A stretch of 64,000 nucleotides of DNA from Argopecten irradians (lineage: Eukaryota > Mollusca > Bivalvia > Pectinida > Pectinidae). The notes under the pieces were generated by a model. That model saw nothing but the letters and a program-made list of their open reading frames with translations. It did not search any database and was not told the origin of the DNA. The stretch's first letter is position 1; every line of letters starts with the position of its first letter. The stretch lies in assembly GCF_041381155.1 (NCBI RefSeq), contig NC_091140.1, forward strand, positions 23,402,864 to 23,466,863, written 5' to 3'. Shown here piece after piece: positions 22,970 to 34,436 of this stretch. The position numbers and the translations under genes were made by a program.

Positions 22970-25900
22970 TTAACACTGTCCACAAATCCACTTTGCTCCC
23001 AATTTATTGTACTGCCTCAACAAGGTTTTTGGTATGCAGTATTGGTGATAACTCTTTGCACATTGACAGGTTGCCCAGAATAGAGTACGGTCAACCGGAT
23101 TGCATGTCGCTGAAACCATGCAGACTTGGCATATGAGCACAGAGGTTTCCTGATCAGAAGTTGTTGTTACATGTACCTCCTCGTGATCACCTTCCACATA
23201 CTGTACATCACCTGTGTAAGCATGATTAGAGGTTGTGGCAACTTCTTCCAACTCTCCCTGTTCTGCGGAAGGATGTGGAACCGAACACAAGGGGCATTCC
23301 CAATTACTATTTATCATCAAGCTAAGGTCAATGTCAGCATGGTCCTCTGTTGGTATACAAGCTCTGTGGAACCACCGACCACATGTTACAGAGTCACATC
23401 CAACCCAAAACACACCGTGTATCTCGTCATCCTCCCAGCCTCTCTCATTACATAAAGCACAGGTATATGCCTCCTCTGCTAGGATCCATGTACGCTCAGG
23501 TGTTTCTTCATTCAATGGTACCTGTGTTTTAAATTTGTTTACCTGAAATATTGTAGTTTGAATAATTTAAAATATTACATCTTTATACCTAAACCAAATT
23601 CATCTATAAACATAAGTATACTCTGTTGTTTGTTTGTAGGTTTTTATTTTTATTTTTTTTATTTTTTTTTTTTTTGGGGGGGGGGGGGGGTCTACTCTTG
23701 TATTTAATGTATATGGCACACACAGTAGCATTTCCTAATAGGAGGCCTACATATTTAGATACAGTACCTAATGATATTTTGTCCAGAAACTTAAAATAAA
23801 GTACACATTGTAGGATCTTATTACTTATGAACAGCTGAAATATTTTGTACCTTTTTTCTCCTTTTGGGTGGTTTGATTGTTGGTAGCCGATCATGGTCAT
23901 CATCATCACCTTCCTTTCCTGTTGCTGGCTTTTTTATATTTGATGTCTGTAATTAATAAATCATTTACATAAAGGAGTTTACTAAATCAGATTAATATTA
24001 CTAAACAATACAGTTACTATAAATAGCTACAGAGGATCTTGGATGAATTCCAATTAGTTAACGGATGAATTCCAATTAAGTTAAGTTACTGGTATCAAGT
24101 TTAATGATTTAAGATGTGACATGATCCTTTACATAAGTGTTATATATTATAAAATTAATAATTTAGTTTGATATTAACATGAATGTAAGTTGCTACATGT
24201 TACATAAATATACATTGCAAGTAAAAACAAATATTTAAATCTTGGTAACTCTTGTGCTTGCCTTTCTTTTTGGAACCTTGGCCTCTTCTTTTTCCTTAAG
24301 TTGTTTATAAATATCTTCTCCTGCAATAATTAATTGAGAATTTTAGAACTTGTATCAATATATCTCAAACAATTTTGAATCAAGTATTGTGATAGTAAAA
24401 AAAGCAGTATGTAAACAAATTTCTGATTATCAGCAGCTATGACTTACTTTTGTAATAAGCATTTTGCCATACTAAAATGATCAGCTTGTATGTTTTTCTT
24501 TTTCTTTTCTCTATAAATAAGTTGCATTATCAATTATGCATTTCTGTACATATAGATAATAGAAGTGGTAATGTCTCACCAGTTATAACTCGTGATGTGG
24601 ATATAATTCTTGTCTGTTTCTCCTTTTTGCAGGTATTCCCGAGGATGGGAACAAAGAGATTAGCCAAGTCAGTGGGAATAAGGCCTTGCTTTACTAGTGG
24701 GTGGCCACTCACATACTGGCCACAGGTGTGGCACAGTGGATCCATGTTGACTTCCTTTCCTGTCATCTGGTTGTCTCCTCCTGGACCACAGGCAAAGGCA
24801 GGGTCGACTGGTAGCAGCTTTGATTTATCGATGGCATCAGAATCCAGAGGATATATACCACATTTTCTGAAGGCAGTTTTGACATTGAAGGGACTAAAAG
24901 ATTTGTCCACTGCAGCCCACAGAACCTGTGCAAACCTGTGAATTGTGAGACAATTCATAATTCAATAGTAAATGATAAATCAAGGTAAAATAAAGACAGA
25001 TGACAAGATTTTATTTAATTTGTATTATATATTATTATTTTGTTAACTAAGTGCAGTTTGCATAAAATATGAATAAATCTATAAAACCATATTCAGTATT
25101 ATATTAATTTTACATGTATATGTTTGTTAGTGTATATTGATATTATTATTTACCTGTTTTTTCCTATGATTAGGTGATGATTCACATAGCCTAAGTTTAT
25201 GGCAAGATCAGAGAAGGTTTTTTTCAATGGCCTGAACATAACAACATCCAGAGGCTGTAGGATGTGGGTAGTGTGGGGTGGTAAACAGTACAGCTCTACC
25301 TGGTTGGCTCTGGCTTCCTCCACCACCTCCAAACTCACATGGCTCTCATGGTTGTCCATCGTGAGGAGAAGGGGTCTCTCTTTCGTCGCATGTTTAAGAA
25401 AAATTTGCCTAAACCATGAAAGGAAGAGCTGAGTATCCATGTACCCATTTTCAGACACACCAAATAGCCAGTCCTCAGGTATGCCTGCAACAATACATTA
25501 TATCTTAATATCAGATCACAGGTTTATTTGATACCAATATACTGATAGCAATAATTAATATTGATTGGTCTACAAATAATGTTTGTTGTTCTTATACGAT
25601 TCAGCTTTTGAATTAAAAATATATTTAAAAACATATATTTAGACATGTTTGCACAGCGCCATCAATCAAAGCCAAGCTGTGTTTTAATGTGAAATTAAAA
25701 ATATTATCAAATATTTATAATTGATACAACAAAAATACATGGGAATTAGACAGCATGCCAAGAGCCTATTAAATCATCTCCTAAAAACTAACTGAAATTA
25801 ATTTTTTTTTTTGACTTTTCAGATTTAATTAGCTGACTCACCATCGCGGTATGCACCACTTGGAAATGATTTCTCATATATAACAAACGTAGGAAGGACA

Positions 25901-28589
25901 CGTCCATCTGCCGACACGCACACAGTTGCTGTTGAATGGGAATTTGTTGTCGCCATTTTGGTATAGGAATGATTCCCATTCACAACACAGACTTTGTCAA
26001 GTGTGGCTCCCTGCCCAAACCCAGTCTCATCCATATTAAAGATGCATTGTGGTTTGTTGCGGAGTCCTAGCATTTTAAAATATTTAAATCATTCAGATAA
26101 AGCAGCATATATCTAGTATAAAATTCATATTGTTTAGATATACAAATACATAAGATACATTCTTCAGATAAAGTTAACGTTGCAGACACTTGCACTTAAT
26201 GTCTTGTAATATGTCTTTTGATAAATCAAATATCTGTTATTTACAGAAATTATTGACCATATTGGTTGATCCATGAATGCGTATATTCTTGTTGAGTCAA
26301 TGTGTGGACATTAGCATGATGAACTGTATGGCTAGACTTACCATGGGCATCTATAGTCTGTTGAAGGAGGTCAAAGTGTTGCTTGACCACTGTCACATTC
26401 GCCATTCTCGCTCTACCGCCATCTATTACCTATAACATATAGTAATGCAAGAAAATTGCAGTAATGTACGTGAGAACATACCATATGTTTTTGGTTCAAC
26501 TGTAGTATACAGAACAAAAAGCTAGGTATTGGTATATGAGGAAATGTGCATTATTGAGAATATCGGTCGACTATTTAGGGTTAAGGTTATTTGATATATA
26601 GTTTCTGGTCACTACTTTCTTACTCCATATACTCCAGTTTTTAACTTTCAGATGTATTGAATGTGTGGTCACTGGGACATAAATTCTGTGTATTTAGAGA
26701 TGCTCCACCGCCGACGGAGCATAAATGATATTCATCATTTGAACAAAAATTGGTGTTTAATCGTGTATATGTATGTCTAATTAACACAAAAAATAATATA
26801 AAAAAATTTAGTTTGCCTTTGGTGCATGCGCAATCAGTGCTTCATTCCATATAGGATATAGTGCCGCGGAATTTTTTCGGGATGCAATTAATTATTTTTT
26901 ATATTTTTAACTTGAAGTAAAATTAGAAGCTCAAACTTTTCTATGGCGGTAATGGTGTAAAGTAAGTAACTTTTGTAACTGAAGAAAAATACTAAATCGT
27001 CTGCTCCTGTTTTTGATAGTGAAAAAATACCTTTTGTCAGCGGTGGAGCATCTTGAATTAACTCTGTCATTTCAAATTCATCATTAAAATAGACTATGCA
27101 GTCATCCAGTATCCCTTACAAATTTGTGTTACCCAAAATAGGTCTACTATACCTGGGGCTTTCTCATTGAGAGATTAGGATGGCGTGTCAAAAACCGCCT
27201 GTACCATCTGTCTGATGGGCCATTTGCAGAGATGGTCACTTTCTTTCTTTTCATGAGCTCGCGCACGAACATCTTAACCATTTTCCTTGTAAGGGGAAAC
27301 CCTCTCTGTTGGCAGTATGTAATATAATTAATTAAATACTCCTCCTCCTCTGATGATAGCATTTGTACGGCACGACCCTTTAAATTTTCCTTCATATGTC
27401 TCTGAATGGTCGTGAAGGCAATGTGATGTTTTTTTGCTGCACCTCTCATTGTCAGTCCCATTGCTACATCATCTAAAGCAGTCTGTAGATCACTCGGAGT
27501 GTAATGTTTGTACTTAACTGCAATCAAATTTTTTTAATTTCTTTATAATTTTTCAAGAAAATACCATTAAAGATTTTTATGTTAATTTGTTGATATGTTG
27601 CATTTTGATGAAATCTTATCTCAGCCTTATTATACCTCAGTAAATTGAATAAAAAGAACAAGAATAATTTGATATATGTGTACAAGTTGTAGTTTCTTGT
27701 AGATCTTTATCATTTTATAGAGTGAGCATTTGATTCTGAGAGTAAATATTATGATTCTCCAAATATTGTTTTCTTTTGTAATAATTGTAATATGATATGA
27801 GAAAATAATTATGCTGCATTGCAATCAATAATGAAATGATAAGGGGATACTCCATTTCCAGTATTGGTATATATAGAAAAATTTGCATCGCACAATAAAT
27901 TCTACTAGAAAACTAATAACGGTTGATCACTGCAGAGAAATAAGTATTTTTTAAAAAGTTGATTGTATAGAAAGATTGCCACACATAAGATATAAAAGAT
28001 ATATAAATACCTTGTACAGGGATATTACCTTGTTGGGGATTATATATGTTTACTGTACTTAAATATATTATTTTAATGTATATACAGTAAAATATGTAAA
28101 ATAAATTAACATTCAACCTCGATTTCTAATATGAATAATTTTTGTTAAACTCACTGTATTAATATCTTTTATCAAATAATTTTCAGATAGATTTTATTGC
28201 ATTAGATTAAACTGAATCATGGGACAGTAGCTTAAACATCAGTTTTCAGTGATAGAGGGGGAATAACTCGTATAAGAAATATAAAATTCCGGAACTGAAA
28301 ACCCGATGCAAGCACCTGTTTGATTTAGAATACGCTTCAGACATGCGTACAAACAGTAAGTTACAATGGCGGCGGGGATGAACACAAACGGATGTCTCTG
28401 GTTGAAAAACGGTTACACAGCCTTTTGAGGATTGGACTGCGCTTCGAAAATGATTGATAACATAACCTGAGTTCACACTTACATCATATTTTAAGGTAAT
28501 ATATTGTGAAATTATGTTTAAATACGCTAAAATACATCGTCGCAGGGTGTCACATTATGGAAATGACCAAAAATGCACAACTTACCCAT
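22970..28589 (-). CDS. Pogo/Tigger-type transposase fused to two PHD fingers (nine exons)
   Basis: Exons on the minus strand: 28589-28586 (ATGG), 27517-27153, 26429-26342, 26066-25842, 25484-25154, 24935-24580, 24320-24250, 23946-23851 and 23542-22970. All eight junctions are GT-AG with matching phases, giving 2109 nt, 702 aa and no stop. Domains: HTH-psq (about residues 4-55, YTPSDLQTALDDV...GAAKKH); CENP-B-type DNA binding (about 60-122, ending FLTRHPNLSMRKPQ); a DDE nuclease with D165 (FNMDETGF), D271 (LTMDNHESH) and D307 (HILQPLD), a DD35D triad with all acids present; a Tigger-type C-terminal block (AFRKCGIYPLDSDAI); a basic linker (exons 7-8, KPPKRRKK); and two C4HC3 PHD fingers (about 528-580 and 642-702: CALC...CDSVTC...HRAC...CPLC and CQVC...CQC...HQYC...CGQC). 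It could act as a nuclear DNA- and chromatin-binding protein or as an intron-bearing transposase. No terminal inverted repeats were seen. The weakest splice site is the exon 7 donor (GTTACC). Confidence 0.88.
23640..23692. repeat. Low-complexity T then G run in intron 8
   Basis: A poly(T) stretch with scattered A is followed by an uninterrupted run of about 17 G. It lies inside the last intron of the pogo-PHD gene. Such tracts are prone to length change and assembly error. Confidence 0.8.
26698..27053 (-). mobile_element. MITE M2 in intron 2 of the pogo-PHD gene
   Basis: It is bounded by an 18-bp terminal inverted repeat: AGATGCTCCACCGCCGAC on the left, and GTCAGCGGTGGAGCATCT on the right. 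The element is 356 bp. A diverged copy lies in the opposite orientation at about 60540-60950, sharing CTATTAAAACAGGAG-like, TTTTTCTTCA-TTACAAAAGT, TTAATTGCATCCCGAAAA and CCTATATGG. The 60-codon ORF inside it is not conserved. It is unrelated in sequence to the surrounding gene. Confidence 0.75.
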
Positions 28590-28629
28590 TTTGAATTCTT
28601 CTCACAGGTAAATAACAGCTGAAAATTAT

Positions 28630-28906
28630 GATAATTAATTTTTCTTTGTTTTCATACCAAATCTGGCTTTCTGATTGGCCAATATTTTTTTTGCATACCA
28701 CTATGAAAAAAAATCCGAGAATGGCGCGAAACCCCTACGTTATCTTGACGTCACAATAGAGACATTGACGTTGCGTATTGATTCGGTAAAAAGAATCCCT
28801 TGAAAAACCAAACTTTTGTGAGAATCCGCTACGCGGATTCACAGAATTTGCAAACATTTTTTTTTTTCATACCCCGATAAAATTAAAAAATAGTGACTTC
28901 AATGCT
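28630..28906 (+). repeat. Interspersed repeat R2, copy 1
   Basis: Shares sequence with 58650-58988 (+), 39165-39415 (-) and 47177-47427 (-). Common words are TTTGT(T/A)T...CATAC, GGCTTTCTGATTGGC, CCGAGAAT, GACGTCACAATAGAGAC, TTGACGTTG(C/T)GTATTGATT, and, in the two plus copies, AAACTTTTGTGAGAATCCGC. This copy lacks an internal segment of about 100 bp (ACGTTTAAACG...GATGTAACTATG) present at 58800-58900. It lies just upstream of the pogo-PHD start codon and so could contribute promoter sequence. Confidence 0.65.
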
Positions 28907-28934
28907 ATTTTTAGCTTGGTTTGGGTTATTATAG

Positions 28935-29056
28935 TTGAACGTCCTATTAACAGGCAGGCATGTTGGTGGAGGAAGCCGGAGATTCACCAGTTTGAAAAAA
29001 CAGTGAGTATGTGGAACTGCCCCACATTGGACTTGAACAAGAATCTACAGTTGGAG
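28935..29056 (-). mobile_element. SINE fragment, 3' part
   Basis: On the minus strand it carries CTCCGGCTTCCTCCACCAAC and CTGTTAATAGGACGTTC, the same body as the full SINE at 41487-41703. The tRNA-like head is lost or unrecognisable. The copy is diverged and flanked by a direct TTTAGCTTGGTTTGGGT word (about 28911 and 29061), a plausible target-site duplication. Confidence 0.6.
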
Positions 29057-29149
29057 GATTTAGCTTGGTTTGGGTATTAAATTTGAATATCTTTACCACT
29101 CAGCCAATGCATCGAATTGAAACCATCATGTGGCATATATACTATATTC

Positions 29150-29280
29150 ATATTATGCCATCTCACAGATTATAGGACCAGACAAACACCATTACATTTA
29201 TGGACACTGCTCTCTAAAAATATATATATATATAACAAAATAAAAAAACGCATTCTCTCCCACACAATGGAATGTATAAT
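29150..29280 (+). mobile_element. Fragment of LINE 2 family (ORF C-terminus)
   Basis: CATCTCACAGATTATAGGAC and CTCCCACACAATGGA match the LINE 2 stretch at about 8994-9105. At protein level, LTDYRTRQTPLHLW corresponds to LTDYRIRQSHPFTY. It is interrupted by a TA microsatellite. It is a short dead fragment. Confidence 0.65.
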
Positions 29281-29313
29281 GTTGATATTCCTTGTTTTGA
29301 AATCAGTGTATTT

Positions 29314-29382
29314 TATCGAGTGTGGTTGAAACTTTGATATTCTTTATATTTACAAACATCAAAGTTTCCACTTCACGAGATG
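29314..29382. repeat. Hairpin, arms about 27 bp
   Basis: TCGAGTGTGGTTGAAACTTTGAT pairs with ATCAAAGTTTCCACTTCACGAG around an AT-rich loop, with a few mismatches. It is probably a remnant of a foldback element. Confidence 0.5.
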
Positions 29383-29504
29383 AAATATCACTGGTATTCA
29401 TCAAGATACAAGGAATATTCTAATTTTTATTTTAGTTTTTCTCGCTTCCATTTACAGAAGACCATCACTTCTAGTTCTGCCAAAGGTTATTCCGCCATTC
29501 GTAC

Positions 29505-29605
29505 TTTACAGAGTTATTTGCGATTATTACGTCGTATTTTTGTGAGCGTAACGTCATATTTCTACACAAAAATATGACGTCATTTTTTTACGCACAAACT
29601 AGTAT
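29505..29605. repeat. Palindromic remnant related to MITE M3
   Basis: TTACAGAGTTATTTGCG and an inner palindrome (AACGTCATATTT/AAATATGACGTCA) recall the elements at 33862 and 59252, which begin TTACAGAGTTAGCTCCC. It is degenerate. Confidence 0.4.
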
Positions 29606-30561
29606 TCTACTGGTGCCTATAGCTCCATTCCCTTTATCACTGTTTACATTATCTTATATTACCTGCATTTTTTTTTTTACAAAACAACATATTTCACTGT
29701 ACATAATACAACTTCACTAACTGATCACGAGCACACCACCACTGCAGGTGCTAATCCACTACAATAAAACCATCGATTTGTATATTTTGTTTCAAAATGG
29801 TAAATTAGCTCCCTCATACGTTTATATGCATGTACATGCATATTTTATTGTATAAAAAACGTTACTATACACTTTTATATTTGTTGCCTGGTAGGCCAAG
29901 GCCCGAGTTGTGGTCACCCCACGGTTCAAAACCCTTGGCACAAGCTTGACCGATACGTTTGCATTTATGTTTTTCATTGGTCAGTCATTACTGGTGGTAA
30001 ATTCGGGATAAATCTTTAGTGTCAGTCCAATTCTGATTCCTGTGAAGACTGCAGGTGTGTTTTTTTTTGCACAGAGATTTTATTTCATTCTTTACACCCA
30101 CCCATCCCTCCCCATAAATTACTATAAATATTTAGGATGTGGTAAGCACAAGCTGCTACGGTTTTTATAAATGGAACATTACACAGCACACCTATTTGTG
30201 CAGGATAAAATTTACTTTAATTGTTTTTTTTTTAAATATTTATACCTCTATGTTAACGTGCATATTATAACTATATATACATGGAATTAGTGTTGCTAAT
30301 TTTTCACTGTGTTAAATTTATATACAACACTGTATTTATAATACAGATTCATTATACATGTATTATGTTTATTGGTTATTGCCCTTTCACCCCTTTTTGA
30401 ATTAGAGTGATATTATAATATATTATATATATGATCTGAACTGTAACTCAAACTTTCTGTAGCCACGGGGTGAAATGGCATTTCTTTGTAAATACAATGT
30501 ACAGGTTTTGTTGATGTAAAAAATTGCATAACTTAATATCTTGTCTTTTCATATATATATA
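29606..30561. other. Intergenic
   Basis: No gene was seen. A weak tRNA B-box-like word (CGGTTCAAAACCC, about 29921) occurs without a convincing tRNA fold. Confidence 0.35.
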
Positions 30562-30664
30562 TATACATATAAAAAAAAAACACAACTATAAAACAGTTTT
30601 TTCTCCCGAGAAAGCGCTAGGGAGAAAAAACTGTTTTATAGTTGTGTTTTTTTTATGTATATGG
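30562..30664. repeat. Near-perfect hairpin, about 43-bp arms
   Basis: The left arm ends CAACTATAAAACAGTTTTTT CTCCC. After a 12-nt centre around GAAAGCGCTA, the inverse GGGAGAAAAAACTGTTTTAT AGTTGTG follows. Arms match almost perfectly out to (A)n/ATATA. The low divergence between arms means it is either young or maintained. A tiny foldback transposon or a pre-miRNA-like transcript are both possible. Confidence 0.75.
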
Positions 30665-31539
30665 AAACCATCACATGGACATTGTTCTTTTTTATTTATA
30701 TATATATAGGGAGTGATCATTTTGATGGAATTGTGTAAAACATCACTTAGCATATAAATGCAAATTGATATCATAAGGAAACTATGTTACACAATTTATA
30801 CCAACGACAATGGTAATTCAGTTGATGATAGAAATTTGCATTAATCAATATTAATAAATGTATGGTGAATAAAAGTAAAAGTAACATATAATTCTTTACT
30901 ACCTGGTCATGTTTTAACTACCTGCTATTCTCCTATCAAACATGTGAGGAGCTTATCAAGATTGTCGGTTTCCTGGTCACGTTTGTGACGAATCATAAAG
31001 ATAATCTTCTGATATGGTTATATTGTATTTTGGTATAGTGTGTTTTGTATTTGATATAGTGATTAATTAATCACCAACGCAATCTTAATTTTAATTTTTT
31101 TTTTCTATGATTTCTGAAAATGTTGATAATCTGATATTTAAATGCAGCCATCTAAAAAAGGTTTGTCCAAATTAACAAAATTACACCACTAACAGTTACT
31201 GTTGAATAGTATGTATTGTTATCATAAGATTTCTGTGTTTTCCCAGGTGATAAAACCAGTTCATAAATGTTTATTTTCAAATTTATTACAAACGTATCTT
31301 CATTATGATTGATGGATTCAGAGCGAATGGTAGTCATGCGCACAGGAAACTACACTGATTTTTAAATACAATTATTACTACGAAACCAAAAAACTACATT
31401 GGACCGAAAGTTGGACGATGAACAACATGTTACCGTACACATTAATTTTTATTTAACAATTAAAGTATGGGAGATACAAGATATCAGCAAATATTTAAAG
31501 TTAACATGTTATTCAGTTCACGAAAATGTAGAGAAAAAT
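30665..31539. other. Intergenic
   Basis: AT-rich with no supported feature. Phrases CCTGGTCA(T/C)GTTT occur twice (30902 and 30971). Confidence 0.35.
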
Positions 31540-32998
31540 CTATTTTGACATACACAATATCTTATCATCATATGATTAATGAGTCAGCGGAAGATTACCA
31601 CTAGTGGATACACGGTCAATTCATTGATTCTAAGTAAATAAATCAATACATGATCAGATTCATTATTATTCAGCAAATTCCAGCGTTAATAATAGCACAT
31701 GATATATTATTATAAGGTATGTGTACATGTGTGAAGGTCCTGGACTGGGCCAGCGACCAGGTAGTTAAATTGATAGATCGCATGGCCAGTATTCGAAGGA
31801 TCCTGAGTTCGAACCATGGTCTGGATGTGCTACTTTTGCTCCTCTTACACATGTATATATAAAATATATAAAATGATGGCTGAAACATCTATAGATAGAT
31901 ACGCATTTAAACGGTGGTAATGAACATTTATCAATTCATAAATTAATCAATTTAAACCAAACAATCGGGTTAACCTGTGACCGAAAAAAATTCTTTATCA
32001 AAATAACGAAAAAATAAATCAACAAAAAAAACCCGCTTTAAACACATATAAAGCCTCCAAATTGTTATGGATGAAAACAACAGAGAAAGAAGTAGTGATT
32101 ATATGACCTAAAAATAAATGTTTTAAATTAGTCCACAATCGAATGAATAATGTGACAGAAATTAACCCTTCCAAAGCATTTCAACAATTGTGTAAATGGT
32201 TGAAATATTGATAATTGGATATGCAATTAAATGACATTTAATGAGCATGAGTGAATGCAAAGAATAGTTCCTGTATGCCAAGAGACCGATACAGATCCTA
32301 TAAAGTATAAAAATAAATGTGAAAGACGACGAACAAAAAACCTGCTTTTATATAATAAAACAGAGAAATAACTAGTGAATTTACTAAGATTTTAAGATGA
32401 TAATTTACGTACCTTGCACAATATGAATATGATATTATAAAATGAAAAAGAACTGTTTAAAATTCATGCAAAAACTTCAACGCAGTAAGATGACATAAAT
32501 AAAACTTGCAAAGCAATTGTAAAAACGGCCAAAACAAGCTTCAACCTAAATCTTTATAACGATGGGAATTAAAATTGAATAAATAATGATGAAAAAAAAA
32601 CCCAATTACTGTGACCTTAGTATAAGTAGCCAATTTGAACATGGGATATTCAGTAACCCAGTAGAATTGTATAGTCACTGTAGTATATCATCATGCAAAA
32701 TAAGACGAATAAGAAAAATAAGTTATGTAAATAACTAAGTTGGTAATTTTCGAGAGAGTATATTCTGCGTATTCACATGATACTGTGTGATCACAAAACT
32801 TTAATCAGCAATATGATAATACGAACAAATCATATTTACTGTAAATTCTATTCTCTTAAATTTCAAATCCTCGTTTTATATCAAAACCTGCAAAAGTTTT
32901 GATCCACAAAAGCAACCAGCTATACGGGTACATTAATCCGTTTCCATCTAACATCCTGATGTTACTTCTGATCTCTTTGTTGGCTGTATACCATACGC
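31540..32998. repeat. Old tandem duplication, unit 1 (about 1.45 kb)
   Basis: Collinear with the next unit (32999-34313) at clearly reduced identity. Shared landmarks: ACATACACAATATCTTATCA, GAGTCAGCGGAAGATTACCA, CCAGCGACCAGGTA, GCCAAGAGACCGATACAGAT, ATAAAATGAAAAAGAACTGT, AATTTTCGAGAGAG, AAAAGTTTTGATCCACAAAA and TTTGTTGGCTGTATACCATA. There is no coding capacity. It contains the SINE-like tRNA head at 31748-31830. Confidence 0.8.
31748..31830 (+). mobile_element. tRNA-derived SINE head, copy 1
   Basis: An A-box-like GGTAGTTAAATTGATAGATCG and a B box GAGTTCGAACC, separated by GTATTCGAAGGATCCT, give a tRNA-like layout. It is not a functional tRNA: the acceptor stem is not paired. The homologous copy at 33201-33275 has GGGTTGGAACCCC in place of the B box. 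Confidence 0.45.
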
Positions 32999-34313
32999 TA
33001 TTTTAACATACACAATATCTTATCATCATATGATAACGATGATTAATGAGTCAGCGGAAGATTACCATTAGTGGATATAGGATCAATTCATTGATTCTAA
33101 GTAAACAAATCAATACATGATCATATCCATTATTATTCAGCAAAGTCCAGCATTAATGATAGCACATGTAAGGTATGTGTATATGTGTAACGGTTCTGGA
33201 ATGGCCAGCGACCAGGTAATTTAATCGTAAATCGCTCGACTAGTGGTCGAAGGATCCTGGGTTGGAACCCCGGACTATACATACAATTTTCCGCTCCTCT
33301 TAGACATGTACATGTTCTATCACGAAACGACTTCCCGAAAACCGCTTTGAAGATCTACAAAAGGACTGATTATATGTACTTAAAAGAGATGTTTTAAACT
33401 GTACACATATCATGGATGCAAAGATTAGTTCCTGTTTGCCAAGAGACCGATACAGATCCTAGAAAAATATAAAAATAACTGTAAAAAACGACTAACAAAA
33501 AAACCCTGCTTTGACATAAAAAACAGGGAAAGAACTAGTGAATTTAATAATATTTAAACACGATAATTTACTGTACCCTGCACAATATAAATATAATACT
33601 ATAAAATGAAAAAGAACTGTTTAAAATTTGCGCAAAAACTTCAACGCAATACGGAGACAGAAATAAAATTTGAAAATAACTTTAAAAACAGTCATACACA
33701 TCGCACCGAAGTCTCTATAACAATGGGAATTGAATTTGAATAAATTGTAATAACAATTGCTATGGCCCTAGTATTTTATGAACATATGATAGTCACGGTG
33801 GTATAACATTGTGCAAAATCAGACAAATAATCTTTTGTGACTGAATTATCCAGTCTTGCATCTTACAGAGTTAGCTCCCTTGCGGGTATGTATACACTGT
33901 TACGTCATTATTTTGTGATTGCAATGCATGTCGGTTTCTCCGAAAAAGAATGACATTATGCTCGCAAACACTTGACGCTTCAATCAATCCCTACCCGTTT
34001 GGGCAGATCATCTGTAATATGAAAATAAAAAAAATTGAAGAGCTGGGAATTTTCGAGAGAGGATATTTGCGTATTCACATGATACTTTGTGAACACTAAA
34101 CGTTAATCATCAATATGATAATCGATGAATAAACCATAATTGCTGTGATCGAGAAATTCTACTTTTTTAAAATTTAAACTTTTTTTTATATAAAAACATG
34201 AAAAAGTTTTGATCCACAAAATTAACCAGCTATACGATATCATCATCAACCAGTTTGGAACTTACATCGTTTTGTTACTTCTGATTTCTTTGTTGGCTGT
34301 ATACCATATGCTA
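32999..34313. repeat. Old tandem duplication, unit 2 (about 1.3 kb)
   Basis: The second unit of the direct tandem duplication. It ends about 125 bp downstream of the receptor gene stop at 34437. It carries an extra element (33862-34018) absent from unit 1, and lacks some unit 1 sequence around 31930-32250. It includes the second tRNA-like SINE head (33201-33275). Confidence 0.8.
33862..34018. mobile_element. MITE M3, copy 1, inside duplication unit 2
   Basis: The left end TTACAGAGTTAGCTCCCTTG CGGGTA and the inverted right end TTACAGATGATCTGCCCAAA CGGGTA are terminal inverted repeats of a 157-bp element. It is related to 59252-59409. Unit 1 of the surrounding duplication has an empty site between CAAAATAAGACGAATAA and AATTTTCGAGAG, so the insertion postdates the duplication. 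Confidence 0.65.
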
Positions 34314-34436
34314 AAACAACACTATTGTTACTTTCATATGAAAGAGTACTTATTTAACATTTAAATTGATCAACAACCCACATGGTGTGATGTATATGGT
34401 CTTTTATAAACGTGAAGAAGCATACGTAATAGTTTC

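Noticed and set aside
24477-24941. 154-codon plus-strand ORF
   Set aside because: Antisense of exon 6 of the pogo-PHD gene.
26888-27070. 60-codon minus-strand ORF in intron 2
   Set aside because: Lies inside MITE M2; the corresponding frame in the second copy encodes an unrelated protein.
29880-29945. tRNA-like sequence with CGGTTCAAAACCC
   Set aside because: No matching A box or acceptor stem could be drawn.
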